A model generated the notes under the pieces. It saw nothing but the letters and a program-made list of their open reading frames with translations. It was not told the origin of the DNA and made no database searches. The translations under genes were made by a program, and so were the position numbers. Positions 33,939 to 33,961 of a DNA stretch of 33,961 bases are shown one piece after another. How positions within the stretch are numbered: the first letter of the stretch is position 1; each line of letters opens with the position of its first letter. Source of the stretch: Akkermansia sp. (GTDB taxonomy: Bacteria; Verrucomicrobiota; Verrucomicrobiia; Verrucomicrobiales; Akkermansiaceae); contig JAUNNT010000023.1 of assembly GCA_030531305.1 (NCBI GenBank), positions 1-33,961 on the forward strand. Reading direction: 5' to 3'.

Positions 33939-33961
33939 TAGTACCTAGTACATAGTACCTA
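33939..33961. repeat. TAGTACC/TAGTACA heptamer tract, cut by window edge
   Basis: TAGTACC, TAGTACA, TAGTACC, TA head to tail in the gap after the DoxX-like gene; continues beyond the window. Confidence 0.8.

Overview
The window is chromosomal DNA from a GC-rich Gram-negative bacterium. The signs of an outer-membrane cell plan are a periplasmic alpha-2-macroglobulin paired with penicillin-binding protein 1C, an RseP-type site-2 protease, and an ELM1-like/GT4 glycosyltransferase pair. Gene content and style (yceD-rpmF-plsX order, many secreted proteins of unknown function, plain sigma70-type promoters lying almost on the start codon) suggest a Verrucomicrobiota/Akkermansia-like host. That placement is inference; no rRNA or other phylogenetic marker was compared.

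Layout. From 1 to about 1.7 kb there is an AlbA_2/ATPase-type gene cut by the left edge. It lies directly downstream of a tRNA-Gln gene and differs from its neighbours in codon choice, so it may be the edge of an accessory island. From 1.9 to 6.7 kb on the minus strand are an ankyrin-repeat exported protein coupled to a membrane protein of unknown function, then rseP-def. From 6.9 to 11.9 kb on the minus strand, a row of housekeeping genes runs RelE-like protein, ABC-2 permease, MarC, Sel1-repeat protein, riboflavin synthase, YceD/DUF177, rpmF, terminator, plsX. From 11.9 to 12.5 kb is a hairpin-rich gene-free stretch and an initiator tRNA with perfect promoter and terminator. From 12.5 to 20.7 kb on the minus strand the order is purE, pyrR, pyrB, a catalytically dead dihydroorotase (pyrC'), ELM1-like protein, GT4 glycosyltransferase, an exported protein and a DinG-type helicase. 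From 20.7 to 21.1 kb is a second hairpin-rich gene-free stretch, followed by miaA (plus), a convergent family-4-like uracil-DNA glycosylase and a YcxB-like membrane protein (both minus). From 24.3 to 33.9 kb on the plus strand are alpha-2-macroglobulin and pbpC (1-nt overlap), a membrane-anchored unknown, and a DoxX/MauE-like membrane protein.

Functional links. purE, pyrR, pyrB and pyrC' form a nucleotide-synthesis block in which PyrC' probably serves as a structural partner of aspartate transcarbamoylase. YceD-RpmF-PlsX joins ribosome and phospholipid synthesis as in many bacteria. Alpha-2-macroglobulin plus PBP1C is a known pairing thought to trap proteases after envelope damage while the wall is repaired. 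RseP and Def share one transcript.

The most unusual signals are non-coding: repeated placement of the -10 box 6-7 nt before the start codon (likely leaderless mRNAs), a terminator-like repeat present three times, two hairpin arrays next to copies of that repeat, degenerate GGATTA hexamer and ACAATTT/TAGTACC heptamer tracts between genes, and a 20-bp hairpin spanning the purE stop codon.
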